A stretch of DNA of 64,000 nucleotides from Galdieria partita (lineage: Eukaryota > Rhodophyta > Bangiophyceae > Galdieriales > Galdieriaceae). Positions 21,911 through 34,135 of this stretch are shown here, one piece after another; the stretch's first letter is position 1; every line of letters begins with the position of its first letter. The notes under the pieces were generated by a model, which was given only the letters and a program-made list of their open reading frames with translations, did no database searches and was not told the origin of the DNA. The stretch lies in the NCBI GenBank assembly GCA_025991245.1, contig BQMJ01000054.1, positions 121,549 through 185,548 on the forward strand, in the 5' to 3' direction. Position numbers and translations under genes: made by a program.

Positions 21911-22007
21911 GTAATAGTTCGATATGGGAGTGAAGTAAAAATATTTGTCGAACATTTTCTCTTTTTCACATTTTGCATTTGGGGTTGATCGACTTGGCTT
22001 GTTTTGC

Positions 22008-24327
22008 ATGTCGCGCGTCACAGTCGCTAATCGGCAGCAAATTGCTCAACTCGACTACTTTCATAAAGAGTTTAGGAATCTCCCTCAAGCTCCCACTTTA
22101 TATCCATCAGATGAAGACTTCAAGGACCCTATAGCATTTATACAGAATAATAGAGCTCTCATCTCTTCCTTTGGTATAGCCAAAATTGTACCTCCCGTGT
22201 CGTGGAAACCTCCGAGACTTATCAACGAAAAGAAGAAATTTGAAACTAAACAGCAAAATATCTATCAATTGTGTAACCGAATCACTCCACACGACCTCTT
22301 CATGCTCCTATTGCGAAAGTTCTTAGCGAAAAGGGACCCCGCAAAGTCAAATAAACTTGGAGAGACTTGGACAGACTTGGAAAACTCAGAAATAAGGATA
22401 AATGGAAATTCTATTGACTTGTATAATTTATTTTTGGAAGTTACATCTCGTGGTGGATATGACCAAGTAACTTCAACAGATAGTTGGTCTCAAGTTCTTC
22501 AGTCCCAGCTTATTCTGGGTGATATAGACGAGGAAGCTCCAAAAATGCTGCAGGCCATTTACAGGGATTATTTGTTAGACCTGGAATATGAGCAAAGAAG
22601 AAAAAGTGGTTCCCAACACGTGAAGAAGGAGGCCAAGGGAAGGAGTGACGGAGAGGAGCAAAGCGCCTTGAATTCTGCAATTCCCTGTGGTAATACAGAA
22701 ATGAACAAGAAGAGGAAAATCGTTCAAGGCGAGGACATTGCGAGTTTGCCTCTTAAAGATGCTCTTATCGCGGTTGTTTTGTATTTCAAAGATACTTTAG
22801 ACGATGTACATGATTGTCTTGCTTGCTCAAAGAGATTGGAACATGAAGCAGACTGTTTGACAGCATTTTGCAAAGAGTGTGATCCGCTAAGCAAGCAAAA
22901 ATTTGGTTTCTTGGAAGGATGTGTTGTAAATATTGAAGAGCTAAAGGAATATTCGGAGATATTTCGTCGTCGATGGTTTCTTGCAAGGAAGTCGCGTTAT
23001 GGTATTTCCCCGAAGGAAGAAAGTCTTTTACATGATCCTTCCTATCTGGAAGCAGAGTACTGGAGACTTGTTGACAACTCACAAGATGCAATCAGTGTTT
23101 ATTATGGCTCTGACTTATTCACCAATCTTTGTGGAAGTGGCTTTCCTTCGTTTGAAGAGAGAGAAAAATTTATTGAGGAAAATCTTAAGAATCCAAATAT
23201 TATAGAACAATATGACAAATACCTTTTGCATCCTTGGAATCTAAATGTGTTGCCAGAACTGAGTTCATCTTTACTTTCATGTTTGAATGTGAAGATTCCT
23301 GGAATCACTATTCCTTGGTTGTATATTGGAATGTTGTTTTCTTCATTTTGTTGGCATAATGAGGATTCATATATGTATTCTCTTAATTATATGCATGAAG
23401 GAGAAGGAAAAGTTTGTATTGTTTTGAAGTTTCTTGAAGTTGAACTCATTTTTATCTGTTTCTAGGTTTGGTATGGATGTCCTGGAGGAATCAATGCAGC
23501 TTTATTTGAAGCAAGCCTTTCCGTTTGCATTCCTGAATTGTTTGATGCAAATCCCGATTTATTATATAATATGGTTACGACAGTAAACCCTTTGCGACTG
23601 TCAAAAATGGGTACCAAAGTTTGTAGAACAATTCAGCATGCTGGAGAGTTCATAGTTACTATGCCTCAAGCATATCATGCTGGGTAATGATGCATATATT
23701 TCCATTTCAACTAAAATTATGACAATATCCAGCTTTTCTTTAGGTTATACTTGCGCAGAAGCTGTTAATTTTGCTTGTATGGATTGGTTGCCGTTTGCTT
23801 GGGCTGCACATTCTCGATACATGAAGTTTTCACGAACCCCTGCGTTCACATTGGAGGAACTGTTTATAGGAGTTATCAACTCACCAGACTTCCTAACCAA
23901 AACTTGCCTGAATGAAGCCAAATGTCTATTGGAATATATTCAAAAGATTGTCGACGATGAATTGAATCAAAGAAACAAGTGCTTTGCCTTGTGTCCTAGA
24001 ATAGTGTATGAAAACAAACTTCAGAGTTTGGGTGAATGTTTACAGTGTAAGCATAGCTGTTTCTTTTCTGCACTAGTTGTGTTGGGAAATGAAGGTGAAA
24101 TTGCAAGATTTTGTCTTCATCATGTCAAGGAAGCAGCATCCCATCCCAATCGACGAGAACTCATCTTTTCCTACAAATATAGTAAGGAAGAACTGAATTT
24201 ATTGGTTTCACGAGCACAACAGCTTGTTCGACGGAAACAGGGAAATCAAGCAATGCAGATAGAGAATGGCTATAAGAAAACTGCCATTGAAAATATTGTG
24301 ATTGCTTGTTCTGACCAAAAAGTATAG
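22008..24327 (+). CDS. KDM5/JARID1-type JmjC histone demethylase
   Basis: Three exons, 22008..23411, 23466..23683, 23733..24327, with 54- and 49-bp introns; 738 residues. Order: JmjN (APTLYPSDEDFKDPIAFI) near the N-terminus, ARID at about 85-200, a cysteine-containing linker, JmjC from about 425, and a C-terminal C5HC2 zinc finger (CPRIVYENKL...CLQCKHSCF...FCLHH). Iron ligands by alignment are His450 and Glu452 (WHNED) and His539 (AYHAGFSLGY, formed across the second intron). By family it removes methyl groups from H3K4 using 2-oxoglutarate. The PHD finger usually placed between ARID and JmjC is reduced to a few cysteines and lacks the H-x2-C...W-x-C-x2-C end, so it is probably not a functional reader. 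Confidence 0.9.
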
Positions 24328-24465
24328 ATACTAGTATTTTCCATTGAAGACTTGAGTCATATTTCCATTTGCTCTATTCAATGTGCTTAGCATGAATTTA
24401 GAAACTTAATATTCTTCATGAACTTTTACACAATTTCATGTGAACCTGTCTATTTTGCTTGCATT

Positions 24466-25511
24466 CTATAGAAATGCTCCTCTAAAATGTCGCGAACTTC
24501 CAACAGCACCTTCTGGAGACATTTGAAATTTATCGACAACCTGATTTAAAAGGTAGAGTGCTTTGGTGATTCCAGTTAGATAGCTCACAATTAGTGTGTC
24601 ATTGTAATCTTCCTCGAGTTCTTTCGAAAGATTAAACATTTTTCCTCCCACTGAAGCTAACTGACTATGGATACTACTCAGTTCTCGCAATATATTTGCA
24701 TTCTTTGGAATGGTTCCTTCTCGAGTCATTTCTAGAAATCTACGAAGAACTTTCATTCGAAACAATAGCATTCTTACTGCACTAGAAACGCTATGAAGAG
24801 AATAAAGAGCTATTCATTTGTTAATAAAAGAGGAACAGGGTGCCAAGTGAAAAGTAACTTGCCTGATGAAGCACTTGAGTCATCATGGATACCCGTTCTG
24901 GCGACGTGTTCCAACGATATTCTTTCCACTTGACTACTTGCTACTTGAAAGGAAATAGGAATCAAAGATAACTCCGGCTTATTATCTTGAAAATGAACAT
25001 CACAAGCATATAAAGAAGCAGGAAGTTCTCCTTTGATATAGGAAAACTCCGTATCCAAGCAGAGAAATAACGGGTTCTCCGTAAGCGCCGTCATAAACTT
25101 GTGAAAAGCGATATCTCCAGGAAGAACCGAGTTGCCAGTTGAATACCATCCAAATATTTCCAAATGCGGAAAAATGGTTTTGTATTGTTCCTTTCTCGAA
25201 TAAAGAAAGGCGATGTCTACTTTTGTAGTAGGGTCCTCACATGGTTCATTCTCACTTAATCTGTATTGCGTAAGTTCGAAGCAATTACTGATTTCTATAT
25301 ATCTTCCGTTTTGAATACCCAGCAAGCAACCCAACACTCGACATCGCGAACCTTCCGAAACGGCCTTTGTAACGTTTGTCTTCATTGTACCTGAAGATAA
25401 AGGAACACCAAGAGATATTGCACTGCGAACATAGTGGTCACTTATTGCAAGAATTACACCAGGGTGAAGCGAAACAGAAAGCGAACTATCTTCTGTCGTT
25501 TGAGACACCAT
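24466..25511 (-). CDS. CSN6: COP9 signalosome subunit 6
   Basis: Two exons, 25511..24863 and 24809..24466; 330 residues, equal to the family length. The MPN domain begins VSLHPGVILAISDHYVR and lacks the JAMM metal ligands, as expected for the non-catalytic CSN6. The C-terminal part (SAVRMLLFRMKVLRRFLEMT, YLTGITKALYLLNQVVDKF) matches the CSN6 helical tail. By family it partners CSN5 in the cullin deneddylating complex. The only splice that keeps the frame uses a GC donor (GCAAGT) with a normal AG, giving a 53-bp GC-AG intron. Start codons of CSN6 and the divergent transporter are 217 bp apart. Confidence 0.9.
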
Positions 25512-25728
25512 CTCTTCTCCAACCTTAATTCCAATTTCAGCAATAAGAGGAAGACATCAGCGAGTCAATAGTATAGTCATTCATATATTCAACAACATGA
25601 TTGCCAAGTCTAGTAGTATTTATTCAATGATGGAAAAACTACAACAACTATAGCACTTTTTAGCCAACTAAATTTTTATACAATTTGGTTGATTTCTGAA
25701 ATGTCGAGAGGGAGTACTCGTGAGTTGT

Positions 25729-28011
25729 ATGGAATTGCAAAGTAACAAGAACTCTCCAGAGGCTGGAGAGACTACACGAGGTGAATCTTCTTCAAGTTCA
25801 GTTAAAGGTTCCAACGTAACAGCTACAGATACTACTGTGAATAACGAGGCCTCCTTATTGAGTGTCTCTTCACAGGTTGGAAAACCAAACCTATTTAAGA
25901 CTCCACCAGAAGTGCTTACACTGAAAAATAAAAAAGACTGGCGTAAGGTTTCCTTGAACAACAAACTGTACGGAGAAAAGACCCATTCACGTTTCCAACT
26001 CGGAATAGTACCTGAAATGCAACAGCGCAATGAAAGGACGAGTCTACTAGAAAAAAGTAAGTATTTTCTGTGAAAAAGTTTCTTGACGTTGAAACAACGT
26101 TGTAGCTTCTTTGGGAAAACGTGTTTCGAATCTCGTTCGTGGTTTCTGGAATCGAGGAGAGGCCGATTCCCATGCAGGAGCAGAGCTAAGACAAAGCCCT
26201 TCATTTGACGCCTTCCAGTATTCTCGCAATGGAAAGCAAAATTCAGCTATAGATTATGAAGACAGTGACATGAACTCAAAGAACGTTGATATGAACAATG
26301 TTGACATAGACCAAGAAACAGACAGCGCCACAATAGAAGAGTATGATGAATTTGATGTCCGTCAAGGCCCTACTGGCGAAGAGAATCCTACACATGAAGA
26401 AGATTTGAGTCGTTCGGAACTTGCAAAACACTTAGTTGGAGATATTGGAAATATGTTGAAGGCCTTCATTGGATTGAACTTTTTATACGTCTCCTACGCC
26501 TTTGCCCACGCAGGCCTTATTCGTGGAACGGTCGGTTTGATTGTCATAGCACTTATTACAGAACACTGTTGTCTGTTATTGGTACAGGTAAGTAAAAGTA
26601 AACCTTGGATTCTTCTCAGTTAACATTTTCAAGGTGAAGAATCAGATGCCCGAAGCCGAAGATCCATCTTGTCGAATAACGTATGGCGACTTGGGAAAAT
26701 ATGTTTTAGGTGGTATTGGCGAGAAGTTAGTCAACGGTGCTCTTATATTGACGCAGTTTGGATATTGCACTGGATATCTTATTTTTCTAGGGCAAACATT
26801 ACATGATTTGTTCGGTGCATCAGTTTCACCATCAGTGTTTGTTTTGATCCCTTTGCCTATTCTTATTCCATTGTCGATGCTGCGCTCCCTTCGCTCATTG
26901 GCGCCGTTCTCATTGGCTGCAAATTTTTCTCTTTTGATTGGCTTCATAGCAGTGATAACTTATATAGGCAGTCATTTTAGATGGCAACCAAGTAGTCCAA
27001 GCATTACGCAATTTCCTATATTCTTTGGTCAAATCACCTCAGCATTGGAAGGAATTGGTCTCGTAGTTCCTGTAGAACAAAGTATGAAGAGTCGAAAGCA
27101 TTTCAAGATGGTAATAGAAGTCGCCATTGGCATCTTATCAGGTGTGCTTCTGGTAGTTGGAGCATTAGGTTTTGTCACTTTTGGAGAGGATACGAGATCA
27201 ATTATCGTTCTTAACATGGTGAGTAGTACAATGACAGCCTCTATTATCCTTTTATTCCTTCTGTCTATAGGGTAACAGTCCAGTGGTTGGATTGGTTAAA
27301 ATTGTGCTGTGTATTGGAATATTGTTTACCTATCCTTTACAATTAGTACCTATTGTTCAAGCAGCAGAAGACTGGTTAGCCGGACGAACAATCACAAGTT
27401 CTCATGCCGAACCGTTGGAAGAGTATCATGAGGAAGAAGACGAGGAGGAGGAAGAGGCGTTGTCTATAGGTGAAGTAAGTTCAGAATCTGAAGATTTTGA
27501 TTCAGCAACGGAAGAAGCAGTCCCAAAGGAATTAGACATTGGTGATGGAGAGAACTATTATCAAAGAGATAATTTAGAGGATGGTTCGGACTTTGATGAT
27601 GAAATTTCGGAACCAGAATGGGCGAATGAAGATGTAAGACATTTAAAGGGCCGCAGTTTATTTGAACGCAACCCGAAGAACGTGATGGCGAGGCTGAGTA
27701 TTGTATTCGGAACTGCTGCAACGGCAGCACTGGCAGGCTCCAGTTTTGGGCTTTTTCAAGCGCTCGTGGGGTCTTTAGGTTAGTTGTACATTGTTCGTTA
27801 GCTTTCGCATTTTCGTTAATATCCTCAATGGATAGGAGCGGCATCCTTAGCATACATATTCCCTTCGTTGTTCCATCTCAAACTCTTTCGGACGCAATTA
27901 ACGTTTAGTGAGAAGACGAAGAACATGATTATTCTCATATTCGGATTAGTAGGAATGGTCATCGGAACTTATGTTTCCATCATGGAAATGCAGAAGAATC
28001 CGGAGTATTGA
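25729..28011 (+). CDS. AAAP-family amino-acid transporter (vacuolar type)
   Basis: Five exons: 25729..26056, 26106..26587, 26634..27218, 27271..27778, 27836..28011; introns 46-57 bp; 692 residues. After a hydrophilic ~210-residue N-terminus the protein has about eleven hydrophobic segments. The pattern ITYGDLG, NGALILTQFGYCTGYLIFLGQ, ALEGIGLVVPVEQSMK and VKIVLCIGILFTYPLQLVP is that of Aa_trans (PF01490) proteins such as yeast AVT3/4 and animal PATs. A very acidic loop of about 100 residues is inserted before the last membrane segments. By family it exports or takes up neutral amino acids, often at the vacuole or lysosome, driven by protons. The ATG at 25729 follows an upstream GTG frame without ATG. 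Confidence 0.88.
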
Positions 28012-28395
28012 TATGGAAAACTTTTCAAGACACTTTACTCACACATGTGTGCATCATTCTGACTAGTTTGAAACAGAGTTCTCTAAAATGGGATTCCAAG
28101 TTGTAATGTAAATTGAAATTCACGATGTTTTCAATCTTTTTACACCCAAATCTTGCATTAAATAACCATGTATTTCGCTTGGTTCTATTTCCTTTATTTT
28201 CTTCTATTAGGATGCATGCCACTCAAATCATACAGCTCCTGGTCTTCTTTCTATTAAAATGATGTCGTAGTGATAGTTCAAAGGGAACTTAAGTGCATTC
28301 TCATGTTTTGTTTGGGCAAAGCACAACATACAATCGATTTGTAGAAATGGACTGCCTGGATTGGGCGCCAAAAGGCAAACTGATTTTTGGTACAA
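28012..28395. other. Intergenic between transporter and ORC1
   Basis: About 380 bp between two genes on the plus strand. It should contain the transporter 3' end and the ORC1 promoter. No repeat or RNA gene seen. Confidence 0.4.
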
Positions 28396-30497
28396 ATGCA
28401 AAGCGCTGGAAAGCGTAGAGGAAGAACCACAACAAAAGAACAAAAAGTAAAGAAACAAAAATATTCTAGTTCAGATTCTCGCCTCAGAACGAAAAGAAAA
28501 AGGCCTGAAACCATGGTAGCTCACAAATCTCCTTTGCATGAACGAATTTATTTAGTGAGACAAGTGGAAGGTGGCAGAAACTCTTTCAGCGTGCCTTTTG
28601 TTGAAGTGCTTCAGACTGATGTTAAGAAAGACTCTAAAGTGTCAAGAAAAAGAATTCAAGTGTCTGAAAATACCAAAACGACAATTTCCATCGGAGATAC
28701 AGTGTTGCTATGTTCTGAAAAGGAGGATTCCCCATTTATTGCTCGTGTGGAAGATATCATTGTGAAGCCTCGTACCAGAAGTGTCCATAAGAAACAGCAA
28801 AACTGGCAGCATAGAAAAAATTGCAGTATATGGCTTACTCTACGCTGGTTTTATCAGCCTTTCGAAGTTGGTACGAATTTTTCTGAACAAATCTGTTGAC
28901 GTGTTTTCATTTATGTTTTAGTTGTTCCACCAGATATTGCGTTTGGAGATGATGACGTTCTCTTCAGCAATCATACCGACACGAACAATATTGAATGCTT
29001 TCTAGACAAATGCCAAATCGTATTTTCATTGGAGAAACCTCCAGACAGTCATTGTCCTGTCTTCACTTGTAGATATTTCTATGATTGCGTTACGACAAAA
29101 ATTAGAAGCTTGAAGAGGGAAGACAAGCAGATTTTGTCACAGACGCGTAGTAAATGCCGCTTTCTTCGTAACAAAGAAGCCAAACTACTATTGAGGCCTT
29201 TAGAAAATGATTTGACGCGTTTGAATACGAGTATTTTGGTTGGGAGAGAGCCGGAGATCGAAAAAATCAAAGAGTTTCTTATGCAATCCATTTTAGACGT
29301 TAGCCAAGGAAGAAGTAAAGGTTTGTGTTTTTCCTTCATTTTGAATATCGATTCATGAGAAAGATAAAAAGGTGAGCGTTCACTGTACATAAATGGAGTT
29401 CCTGGTACTGGAAAGACAGCTAGTGTTCGTCATGTTCTTAAAGACTTAAACGAAAGTTCGAATATTAGTAGTAATTTTCGAACTGTGGAGATCAATGGCA
29501 TGCTTCTTTCGGATCCGCAAGAGGCGTATTCTTTGCTGTATTCGACTATCTTTAAGACAGTTATTGGCTCTATGAAAGCGGCACAACAACTTGATCGCTA
29601 CTTTGGCGAGAGAAAGACACAAAGACAGAACCCGAAGAAACATGGTGACAGTTGCTTATCTTGCATTGTTGTTGTTTTGGATGAATTGGATGTATTGCTG
29701 ACGAGAAAGCAGAAAGTCGTATACGACTTTTTAGAATGGTGTGCTCGCGAAGGGTCACCACTAGTGGTCGTTGCTATAGCCAATACAATGGATCTACCAG
29801 AGCGTGTATTACAACCACGTATAGGTTCGCGGCTTGGTGTGAACAGATTATCTTTCTCACCCTACACAAGTGCACAGTTAAGAAATATTTTAGACTCGCA
29901 AATTCCACTTGTGCTTCATTGTTCGCTAGACAAGTTCGAATCTTTAGCGGTATGATCTTTAGTTTATTGGAGTGCTTATCTACTAACATCGTGTACTGTC
30001 AGCTTGAACTTTGTTGCAAAAAAGTAGCCGCAGTGACGGGGGATGTTCGAAGAGCATTTCATGTATGTCAGCGTGCATTAGAATTTGCCCAGAATGAAGG
30101 AAGTGATCCTGTTCGGATGACACATATCCAGGAAGCTTTTGTTGAAATGTACAATCGAGGTCCTATAGTTTCCATTGGTCAACTCTCATTGGCTGAAAGA
30201 GCCGTTTATTGTGCCGCGTTGCTTTGTGAGAGATATTATGGGGCAGATTCCATTTTTTTAGCTAAACTGGCAAAGCATACCCTCGAGCTTAATCAAAGAC
30301 TAAGTTTAGAGTTGGATCTCGATGACGGGAAAATTTTGGAAATTTGCTGTAATCTGTCATTTTCAAGGCATATAACTTTACAGTTTAACCCTGTGGAAAG
30401 TTTCAATAAGATTTTTTGTAATATTCAGTTTGACGACTTTTGTTATGCCGTTCACGGCACTGTATTTTATGATGTCCTGAACAGTTTGTCAAAATAG
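28396..30497 (+). CDS. ORC1: Origin recognition complex subunit 1
   Basis: Four exons: 28396..28870, 28922..29320, 29372..29949, 30003..30497; introns 51, 51 and 53 bp, the last with a TACTAAC branch motif; 648 residues. An N-terminal BAH domain (about 55-200; WFYQPFEV, ELFL-like DVLFSNHTDTN) is followed by an AAA+ ATPase: Walker A GVPGTGKT at about 300-307, Walker B VVVLDELD at about 390-397, and a Sensor-2 region GDVRRAFHVC. The C-terminus is a winged-helix part. By family it is the ATP-binding subunit that loads MCM helicase at replication origins. A basic segment at the extreme N-terminus would serve as nuclear signal. Confidence 0.94.
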
Positions 30498-30556
30498 TTT
30501 CGTTATTGTGGTCATCTATCCAACGCATTCGTAAATATACTTTGATAAATGTTTCA

Positions 30557-32970
30557 TTATGCAAATGAATTATTCTCGCAAGTTTTGCTGTCTTCTACAT
30601 TGGACGGATAGACAGCGTTGGCAGACTGCTGTAGCCACCATAACAATTGTGAATATCGTTTTCGTATCACTTCCGGTGTCTTTCCCTCTCCTAAAATTTT
30701 GGCAAGTGCAACAAATGTTTTTTCTGTGGCACCAAAAGCCTTGACTTGTGACAATAGTTTCCTATCATCTTCTTGTGAGAAATGTACCTTCACACTACCA
30801 CTAACAACCAGCCAATTGCTGCCGCTTTCCATTTCCAATCGAGTCGTGTCAATTCCCTTGTCCATTTCTTCCTTTTCAGTGTGTTCCAAACATATTTCTC
30901 TTTCCAATGGATCCTTCCTATCTTCTTCCAACGCTTGTTGTTGCCTTAACTGCTTAGCAAGTTTTCTGGCTTCTTGCTTGTGTCTCTCATTTTCTCTTAT
31001 TTTCTGGCGTCGTCTTTTTTGCCTTTGTTTCCACATTCGTTGTAGAATAATTTGGTCTCTATGTGGTAACAAATTTAATTCAATCTGTTTCCATGCGTTG
31101 TCGCCATATAGATAGACACCGTGTTCTAATATTTGCCACTCCTCACTGGATAGCGGTTTCTGTCTTTCAATAACCAGACGTTTCACTGGATTGTCCCTAG
31201 TACTTTTCTGCATACAATATTCAAATTCAAGAGATTAGACTTACGGTGCATGACGACCACTCAAAAATCTAAACCGTCTCCAAACTTCATCATGCTGTTT
31301 TGAAGGTAGCAATCGTTGATAACTAATTTTGAAAAAATGAGAGCGATTCCACGAAAAGGAAATATAGAAACATACTTTTCCAACCAGTCTGAACCATATT
31401 CACGAATAAGTGTTGCAATTAAACCGTCTTCCGCGCTACTCCACCGGTCGTCTGAGGATGACATGGATTTCACTTGGTTAACATCTATATATTGTACATC
31501 CAATATGGAATGCTTTGGATGCATATTCAAGTTACATGTTGGAAGCTTTGGAAACAATTCTTCCTCAAAATAGGGACAAACGGTTTCCAACAACTTTTGT
31601 ACATCACAACTTTGTAAGGAATCATGTTTGTCAGTTAATGATAGTAAATCAGGAATAATGGACAAAGCTGGTGTGTCAAAAAGAGAGCCAGAACATCTAT
31701 CTAATGCACTATTTGGCTCAAAATCTTGAACCGACTCAGTGAAGAATTTCCGATAGCTGACGCAAATATCTGACGCTCGTTTCCACTCCATCAACATTCT
31801 TCTCGAAAAACTCAAAGCGCTATCATCTTTTAAACGCTCTTGTCCCACAAGAATACAAGTTTGAATCAAGAGTTGTATATGACGACTCACTTGAAGAGAA
31901 ATTAGTTTGAGAGATTCTCTTTGAAACAAGAGCTGAGAACAAGTCGAATTGAACTGAGGAAAATAAGCTCTCATATCAGCAGGCATAATAGGTTTGGCTT
32001 TGCTGAATTTTAAAGAAACGTGTGACGTCAAATTAGAATGTACCAGCTGGTCTTCCATTTGCCTGAAATGCGTTCTTGGTTTCTTCTTCGGAATAGAATT
32101 TTTCATATGATGACATTTCTTGCTTCTTCGAAAAGGATACGAAGACTTGCCACTAACAAGATCAACCAATTCCTTGCCGGAGATTCTCGCAGTTGGGTCA
32201 TTTCTGTATTCCTTTCCACAAGTTGGTTGGAAGAAACCTATGAAGCTAAATTGCGTACCTCTTCATCCTCTGTTTCGTTCTGAGCCTCTAACAAATAATC
32301 AAAATCTTCGTCGCTCGACTCCTCAGGACCATAGTACTTGTCTTCTGGAGCATAAAGTGATAACAAAAATTCCGAGTATGCCTGACATCGGGAACATTCA
32401 AAACTTTTAACATATAAAAGACAGTAAACGCTAACCTTTCTATCTTCGTCATCCCATGTGGCTGAAGACTCTATAAGGGATTGTAAACTAAAACAAATAC
32501 TTTGGAGGCATTCCCTTGAAATTGAACAGCTGGACATACCCATCTAATTTCACAACTTGTGCATCAGATTCGTCCGTTTCCTTTGTAATTTTCTCCAGTT
32601 TCTAAAATTCAAGAAAATTAGAGAAAACTAGAGTTAAGAGCACTAACAAACCCTTGTTGCGTCATTCTCTACAACATTTTGTGGAAACTCGCTACAACCA
32701 GCGAGAAATTCATGCTTTCCATTTTCCAACTCCTTGGAAGGTAATAGCTTACGTATCCAAACCTCTTTTTCCGTATCAGAGTCATAAAGCTCGTGTAACG
32801 CTGCAGCGTTGGATAGTTCTCGAAATTCCTCATCACAATTCAAGGAAAAGTCTACAGTACTCCACATGTCTTGAGAATAGTTCTTCTAGGGTCAGTTATA
32901 CAAATCCTAAGTTTCCATCCAAAGGACTTACTCCATAAGGTACAGCGCCTTTTCCGAGAGACTGTTTCAT
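30557..32970 (-). CDS. GON4-like SANT/Myb nuclear protein
   Basis: Eight exons on the minus strand: 32970..32932, 32885..32652, 32601..32540, 32487..32436, 32381..32259, 32211..31376, 31322..31245, 31202..30557; 689 residues. All phases close; introns are 42-54 bp. The acidic N-terminus is followed by LVSGKSSYPF, then by the stretch KAKPIMPADMRAYFP and SRHIQLLIQTCILV, which resembles the HIQLL-type helix of GON4L and its plant relatives. A SANT-like unit (RWSSAEDGLIATLI, LPSKQHDEVWRRFRF) leads into DNPVKRLV and a basic coiled coil. A second SANT-like region near the C-terminus (VHFSQEDDRKLLSQV) ends the protein. By family a transcription cofactor. The last acceptor (31203) is chosen because it alone keeps frame. 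Confidence 0.65.
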
Positions 32971-33171
32971 TTACAATTTCTAAAACTTGAATCTCTTCAA
33001 AACGGGCTCGAGAGCAGCATTACTTCTTAACGTAGTCTGTGATGATATTTATTTCAGCGGATGTTTATTTATGATGAAAGAGTCTTTAGACTTGAAAGTG
33101 ACAGTAGTTTACGAAGAACATAGTTTTGTTGGACATCCGTTCCACTACTCCAATTCCTGAAAACGAATAGG

Positions 33172-33429
33172 CTACTTCTTATCTGTAGCCCTATTGCGTT
33201 CCAAATCTAGTGCATATAAGTCATAAGCTTCGTTTCTCAAGATTCTACAAGATTGGTTGGGTGCAAGGCTGATATATATCGCAAACTTTGAAGTCGTAAG
33301 AGTAAACTTTGCGGTATTCACAAAAGACTGCGATGAATTTGACAGCGCTAAATAGAAGAGCCTTTTGGGGTTCATAAACAAAGGAACACAGGAGAACGCG
33401 CTTTTGAAGCCTTTGGACAACGAGAACAT
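33172..33429 (-). CDS. Small hypothetical protein, 85 residues
   Basis: A single open frame from the ATG at 33429. It is basic, with Phe/Leu/Ser-rich N-terminal half (MFSLSKGFKSAF) and a charged end (DLYALDLERNRATDKK). The first residues could be a mitochondrial presequence. I do not recognise a family. It lies between the last ordinary gene (GON4-like) and the first decayed subtelomeric fragment, so it may be either a small real gene or chance. Confidence 0.3.
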   Translation of the reverse strand: MFSLSKGFKSAFSCVPLFMNPKRLFYLALSNSSQSFVNTAKFTLTTSKFAIYISLAPNQSCRILRNEAYDLYALDLERNRATDKK

Positions 33430-33845
33430 CTTTAAATGAAGCACTTCACATTTCGTATTTGTTCTTCATTCAATATTGCAGTTAGTTGCTCAAAACTTAA
33501 AGGACCTCGACGATTGAAAGTTTTCGAATACTTAACGAATTGGAGCATTATTGGTTGCTCTCAAAGGTAAATAGAAAATTTGTAAGAGTTTAGCGTTCCC
33601 TTGAAAGCTGAATTGTACACTATACGGTACACAATTTTGTAAAGTGGAAAGGAACTTATTGCAGTTTTACTAGTAAACTGGTTGAAGCTTCATTTTACAA
33701 AATCCGATAAAATAGTCCAATGCAAGACCAACTTTAAATGTCATTTTCAAGCAGTTGAAAAATATTGAATCTTCAAGGCTAATCTCTCAGATAAGAACTG
33801 AATATTTATAAAAGAGCAATGAGCTGATATCGTTGAACTTTTGTA

Positions 33846-34135
33846 GAAATAGATAAAAATATTTGCTTTAGTGTTGAAATACCAATACTTTTCGTGGACT
33901 TGAAAGCACTCCTTAAACTCGACAAAATATCTTGACCAATAAAGTTTTCTACACCTGATTCAGAAAGAATTATCAATTCACAATTACGAGGATTCCAAAA
34001 TCTCCTGCAACTCTATCGCCAAAGGAATGACAATGACTAGAATGATTCAAGTCAGTTGCTACACAAGTCGATAGCTTCGTAATTGACTCGAGGGTTTGTA
34101 ATAGTAACCATTCCAACCTATCGTTCTCACCTTAA
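33846..34135 (-). pseudogene. Truncated copy of the subtelomeric NTPase gene (C-terminal part)
   Basis: The bases closely parallel 41010-41260, the 3' end of the family member at 41002-43103, including the segments for its last domain. Near 34084 the similarity jumps to the equivalent of about 41785, so roughly 500 bp present in the other copy are missing. The similarity stops near 34135; weaker similarity extends below 33846 into the former 3' flank. No reading frame survives. It is a dead fragment with an internal deletion. Confidence 0.8.
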
